A DNA stretch of 9,167 nt from Thermoplasmatota archaeon. Lineage in GTDB: Archaea > Thermoplasmatota > E2 > DHVEG-1. The translations under genes were made by a program, and so were the position numbers. Shown piece after piece: positions 6,702 through 9,167 of this stretch. Under the pieces are notes generated by a model. The model saw only the letters and a list, made by a program, of their open reading frames with translations, was not told where the DNA came from and did not search any database. How positions within the stretch are numbered: position 1 is the first letter of the stretch; each line of letters starts with the position of its first letter. The DNA lies in assembly GCA_030615845.1 (NCBI GenBank), contig JAUWYM010000018.1:1-9167 (forward strand), in the 5' to 3' direction.

Positions 6702-6890
6702 ATGCAGATAATGGAAAAAAAGATTAGTAGTCTATATAAGATATATAATAAATCGTTGTCTACCGCTGCTCCTTCGTTATTGGTTTTTTTCATCCTGATA
6801 CTGGTTTTTCTTCTCTCAGCCCATTATATGAATGATAGCGCCTCTGCAGCTGAAAATTCATATATTCCTACAGCACCATCTGGCCCGTAA
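6702..6890 (+). CDS. N-terminal piece: signal/anchor segment of the PKD protein
   Basis: The 5' piece is 62 codons from ATG 6702, or 59 from ATG 6711; a TTG at 6693 is also in frame but less likely. A lysine-containing N terminus is followed by a strongly hydrophobic stretch (LLVFFILILVFLL) and then small residues (SASAAEN), consistent with a signal peptide or an N-terminal anchor with a cut near the ASA or SAA. It ends at PTAPSGP just before TAA 6888-6890, which is where a PKD domain normally begins. Alone it would be a secreted stub. No strong Shine-Dalgarno decides the start; AGGAT at 6682-6686 is the closest match. A 4-codon frame (ATG 6697 to TAA 6709-6711) overlaps the ATG at 6711. Confidence 0.45.
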   Translation: MQIMEKKISSLYKIYNKSLSTAAPSLLVFFILILVFLLSAHYMNDSASAAENSYIPTAPSGP

Positions 6891-6923
6891 TTTGGCTTTT
6901 TAAATGTTGAGTATGAATATACG

Positions 6924-7856
6924 GTGTATACTACTAGTTCTGACGCTCTATGGATGTTTGATTGGGGAGATGGTACCGCTAGTGACTGGAAAAGTTTAAC
7001 AAATTCAACAAATTCGATAACACAGTCTCACAGTTGGGATTCCATAGAGAAATATCAAGTGAGAGTAAAATTTAAAAATGATTTTTTTGTGGATGGCGTC
7101 TGGTCCGATTCATTAGAAGTAACAATTTCAAAATATTATGAAGAAGATGTTCCACTCACTCCTACAACGCCTTCTGGAAAAATTGTAGGCTGTACAGACG
7201 TAGAATGTTCGTATTCGACATATACAACAGATCTAAAAGGAGATCTTGTTCAATATAGATTCGATTGGGGAGACGAAAGTATTTCCGATTGGACATCTCT
7301 AACCAGTTCTGGCTCACTATCATCGGTTTCTCATAGCTGGAAAAAAATTGGAGAATATTCTGTTCGATCACAGGCAAGAGATCAATACGGGTTAATCTCG
7401 TCATGGTCTGAGACATTGCCTGTGACAATAGAACCTGATTCAGATGGAGATACATTATCTGATACTATTGAAAAACAATTAGGATCAAATGCTCACGATC
7501 CTACCGATGTAACTATAGTTACTATTAATGGTATGAATCAGTATATTATTCATGTTAATCAAACTGTTATCTTTTACAATTCAACAAGTGGGAATGCAAG
7601 CATTCTCAATTCTAACAGTGAAGGTAATTATCTAATCAATGATAACAAAGACGCCCGATGGGACTACATCTATGATCCCATATCCGGATCATTTGGAACA
7701 TATGAAGAACAACCATCAGACAATGGATTTTCTTTTGTAGTTCCCTGGCAGATCCTAGTGATATTAGGCATAATTGTTGGTATTATTCTAACAGTATTCA
7801 TTCTCATAAAAACAGGTGTTATTTATCTTTATGACGAATATGTTGTTGAGGAATAA
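6924..7856 (+). CDS. C-terminal piece: PKD repeats, Ca-binding motif and membrane anchor
   Basis: This is the open part after the internal stop, counted from GTG 6924, though that GTG falls inside a PKD beta-strand and is probably not a natural start. The first repeat (to about 68) has FDWGDG at 12-17 and SHSW at 35-38. The second (about 80-170) has FDWGDE at 113-118, SHSW at 136-139 and YSVRSQARDQYGLISSWS. Then comes DSDGDTLSDTIEKQLGS (172-188), a thrombospondin-3-like aspartate-rich calcium motif. Two degenerate short units follow, QTVIFYNSTSG (213-223) and RWDYIYDPISG (245-255), of a kind I recall from archaeal surface proteins. A membrane helix (about 272-297) and a short acidic tail end the protein. 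Several N-glycosylation sequons (NST, NQT, NAS) fit an extracellular location with the anchor at the C terminus. Translation of this piece on its own lacks a promoter or Shine-Dalgarno. Confidence 0.6.
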   Translation: MYTTSSDALWMFDWGDGTASDWKSLTNSTNSITQSHSWDSIEKYQVRVKFKNDFFVDGVWSDSLEVTISKYYEEDVPLTPTTPSGKIVGCTDVECSYSTYTTDLKGDLVQYRFDWGDESISDWTSLTSSGSLSSVSHSWKKIGEYSVRSQARDQYGLISSWSETLPVTIEPDSDGDTLSDTIEKQLGSNAHDPTDVTIVTINGMNQYIIHVNQTVIFYNSTSGNASILNSNSEGNYLINDNKDARWDYIYDPISGSFGTYEEQPSDNGFSFVVPWQILVILGIIVGIILTVFILIKTGVIYLYDEYVVEE

Positions 7857-7901
7857 TCATTTCTTTTGGTAAGTAACTATCGTAGTTTTCAATGAACCAA
7901 A

Positions 7902-7913
7902 TTTATTTTATAT
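7902..7913 (+). promoter_or_regulatory. TATA-box promoter of kae1, probably giving a leaderless mRNA
   Basis: TTTATTTTATAT follows a BRE-like GAACCAAA (7894-7901). Counting about 25-27 nt from the box centre puts the start of transcription at or within a few bases of ATG 7932. No Shine-Dalgarno stands before that ATG, which agrees with leaderless initiation, a common mode in archaea. The preceding T/C-rich stretch at 7858-7868 could end transcription of the upstream gene. Confidence 0.55.
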
Positions 7914-7931
7914 GATCTTTATTACTACTTG

Positions 7932-8927
7932 ATGATTTGTTTAGGCATTGAAGGCACTGCTCACTCAATTGGGGTTGGAATTATTCAAGATGTGAACAAG
8001 ACATGTACTGTTCGTTCTAATCTCATAAAAACATATAAACCAGAGAAAGGAGGCATACATCCCAGAGAAGCTGCAAACCATCATGCCAACTATATTGCAG
8101 ATTTAATTTATGAATCAATCAAAAAAGCACACGTTGATTTTTCTGACATTGATCTTGTATCTTTTTCACAAGGACCTGGACTGGGGCCCTGTCTGAGAAC
8201 AGCAGCAACTGCAGCACGTGCACTCGCTCTATCACTCGAAAGACCCATTATGGGTGTAAATCATTGTGTAGCACATTTAGAGATCGGAAGAGGAACCATT
8301 CATAGATGTAAAGATCCAGTTTTACTATATGTTTCAGGTGCAAACACACAAGTTATTGCATTTGCTGAGGGAAAATACCGTGTCTTCGGTGAAACACTTG
8401 ATATAGGAATCGGCAATTGCTTGGACAAGTTCGGTCGATTTATGGACATGGAATTCCCTTCTGGACCAAAGATTGAAAAATTAGCTGAAAAAGGAAAAAA
8501 ATACCTAGAGCTCCCCTACTCAATCAAAGGAATGGATATTGCATTCTCTGGTCTTCTTACCGCTGCAGAACACTACGTAGAAAAGAAAGAACGATTGGAG
8601 GATATCTGTTATTCAATCCAAGAAACCACCTTTGCAGCACTAACTGAAGTAACTGAACGAGCAATAGCACATACCGAAAAAAACGAAGTGCTTCTTGGAG
8701 GAGGTGTTGCAAGTAATAAAAGACTGCGAGACATGGTGAAAACAATGGCAGAAGAACGAGGCGCATCGTTTTTTGTTCCAAAAAAAGATGTTTGTATTGA
8801 CAATGGTGCAATGATTGCCTGGCTTGGATATCTGATGTATGATAGCGGCAGTAGGATGGATATTGAAGATACAAGTATTGATCAACGTTTTCGAACTGAT
8901 ATGGTGGATGTGACCTGGCGTGAATAA
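7932..8927 (+). CDS. kae1: KEOPS complex tRNA N6-threonylcarbamoyltransferase subunit Kae1
   Basis: Kae1 (TsaD/OSGEP family) transfers the threonylcarbamoyl group from TC-AMP to A37 of ANN-reading tRNAs, forming t6A within the KEOPS complex (with Bud32, Cgi121 and Pcc1) in the cytoplasm. The 331-residue chain is the usual length of an unfused archaeal Kae1. Visible hallmarks are the opening MICLGIEGTAHS (ASKHA phosphate loop), the metal-binding histidines in NHCVAHLEIG (H111 and H115), SGANTQV (135-141), GGGVASN (256-262) for nucleotide binding, and D290 in CIDNGAMIA as the third metal ligand. The C terminus QRFRTDMVDVTWR is typical. ATG 7932 is chosen because the protein then begins exactly as relatives do and matches the leaderless promoter; a TTG one codon upstream is unlikely. 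bud32 follows directly in a different frame, so the two are separate polypeptides here. All key residues are present. Confidence 0.97.
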   Translation: MICLGIEGTAHSIGVGIIQDVNKTCTVRSNLIKTYKPEKGGIHPREAANHHANYIADLIYESIKKAHVDFSDIDLVSFSQGPGLGPCLRTAATAARALALSLERPIMGVNHCVAHLEIGRGTIHRCKDPVLLYVSGANTQVIAFAEGKYRVFGETLDIGIGNCLDKFGRFMDMEFPSGPKIEKLAEKGKKYLELPYSIKGMDIAFSGLLTAAEHYVEKKERLEDICYSIQETTFAALTEVTERAIAHTEKNEVLLGGGVASNKRLRDMVKTMAEERGASFFVPKKDVCIDNGAMIAWLGYLMYDSGSRMDIEDTSIDQRFRTDMVDVTWRE

Positions 8928-8931
8928 AAAC

Positions 8932-9167
8932 ATGATTTATAAAGGTGCAGAGGCAGAAATTTGCTTATCAGAATATATGGGAAAAAAAGTAATTCAGAAA
9001 GAAAGAATCACTAAATCGTATCGAATTAAAGAAATCGATTCTTATCTGATATCATACAGAACGAAGGAGGAAGCAAAACTTATTTCAGAAGCGCGTTCAC
9101 ATGGCGTTTCAGTTCCAATACTTTACGATATTGATCTTGAAGAAGGTATAATTACGATGGAGTATCT
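8932..9167 (+). CDS. bud32: KEOPS kinase/ATPase Bud32, 5' part only (cut by window end)
   Basis: Bud32 (PRPK family) is a small atypical kinase-fold ATPase that binds Kae1 and supports t6A formation. The visible 78 codons begin MIYKGAEAEIC, the family's N-terminal GAEA signature, continue with VIQKERITKSYRIKEID, which carries the nucleotide-binding lysine region and the K-x-YR-x-x-x-D pattern, then RTKEEAKLISEARSHGVSVP (48-67), and reach ITMEY at the edge; relatives continue with a catalytic HGD loop beyond this point. ATG 8932 starts 4 nt after the kae1 TAA. An in-frame GTG at 8920 would overlap kae1 by 8 nt and add four residues, but the ATG puts GAEA at the usual distance from the start. 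GTGA at 8920-8923, inside the end of kae1, may serve as a weak Shine-Dalgarno, so translation is likely coupled to kae1. Confidence 0.93.
   Translation, partial: MIYKGAEAEICLSEYMGKKVIQKERITKSYRIKEIDSYLISYRTKEEAKLISEARSHGVSVPILYDIDLEEGIITMEY

Larger units (their letters stand above)
6702..7856 (+). pseudogene. PKD-domain cell-surface protein gene interrupted by one in-frame TAA
   Basis: The frame from ATG 6702 (or ATG 6711) runs to TAA 7856 with one break, a TAA at 6888-6890. The encoded chain has an N-terminal membrane or signal segment, two PKD-like repeats, a calcium-binding motif and a C-terminal membrane anchor. The break falls in the first PKD repeat. Aligning the two repeats without gaps over 23 positions, PTAPSGP-stop-FGFLNVEYEYTVYTT matches PTTPSGKIVGCTDVECSYSTYTT, so the stop sits opposite an isoleucine of repeat 2. 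This shows that the pieces on either side belong to one gene. The rest of the frame is undamaged, so the change is recent, a sequencing or assembly error, or somehow tolerated. Other genes here end in TAA, TAG and TGA, so codon reassignment is unlikely. The protein would be a membrane-anchored surface component of unknown role. Confidence 0.75.

Noticed and set aside
6888..6890. Recoding of the TAA as an amino acid (in the manner of Sec or Pyl)
   Set aside because: Selenocysteine uses TGA and pyrrolysine TAG; no known archaeal system recodes TAA, and csl4, truD and kae1 use TAA as an ordinary stop.
7912..7932. Mini-ORF Met-Ile-Phe-Ile-Thr-Thr-stop overlapping the kae1 ATG
   Set aside because: It overlaps the predicted TATA box and lies upstream of the predicted transcription start, so it is probably never transcribed, unlike the mini-ORFs before ileS.
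7929..7934. TTG start one codon upstream of the kae1 ATG
   Set aside because: It adds one residue before the conserved MICLGIEGT opening and gives no better initiation signal; ATG 7932 fits the leaderless promoter.
7930..7936. TGATGAT resembling a C box of a C/D guide RNA
   Set aside because: It is the start of kae1 and I found no CUGA D/D' boxes at the required spacing downstream.

Overview
The window looks like a compact euryarchaeal chromosome segment. It holds an archaeal exosome subunit (Csl4), the archaeal RNA polymerase subunit Rpo11/RpoL, an archaeal TruD, and the KEOPS pair Kae1 and Bud32. Upstream of several genes there are TATA-like boxes rather than bacterial -35/-10 promoters. 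The base composition is AT-rich by eye. The two exported proteins carry modules (a papain-like peptidase with an Ig-like tail, and PKD repeats of the DWGDG type followed by a thrombospondin-3-like calcium motif) that I associate, from memory only, with Thermoplasmata and related uncultured lineages. That placement is tentative.

Layout, all on the + strand. (1) Positions 1-2164 hold a tight information-processing cluster: csl4 (5' end probably cut by the window), rpoL and truD. The csl4-rpoL gap is 12 nt, and the rpoL stop touches the truD start. (2) Positions 2231-3331 encode a secreted C1-type cysteine peptidase with its own TATA box. (3) Positions 3458-6589 encode a full-length isoleucyl-tRNA synthetase preceded by an unusual 126-nt leader with a hairpin and two tiny ORFs. 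(4) Positions 6702-7856 carry a membrane-anchored PKD-domain surface protein interrupted by a single in-frame TAA. (5) Positions 7932-8927 are kae1, probably leaderless, and the first 78 codons of bud32 run off the right edge.

Functionally, most of the window concerns RNA: RNA decay (Csl4), transcription (RpoL), tRNA pseudouridine-13 (TruD), tRNA-Ile charging (IleS) and tRNA t6A37 (Kae1/Bud32). Kae1 and IleS also converge biologically, because t6A37 is found on ANN-decoding tRNAs, including tRNA-Ile. The peptidase and the PKD protein are accessory, cell-surface genes inserted between housekeeping units.

The points most worth a second look are the in-frame stop in the PKD gene, which internal repeat alignment shows lies inside one gene; the ileS leader, where each mini-ORF stop codon overlaps the next Shine-Dalgarno; the IleS2/bacterial-like character of the synthetase; and the altered residue next to the catalytic cysteine of the peptidase. 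I found no CRISPR array, tRNA, rRNA or insertion sequence, and no gene-free stretch longer than about 130 nt. I did not recognise any wholly new multi-gene system here.
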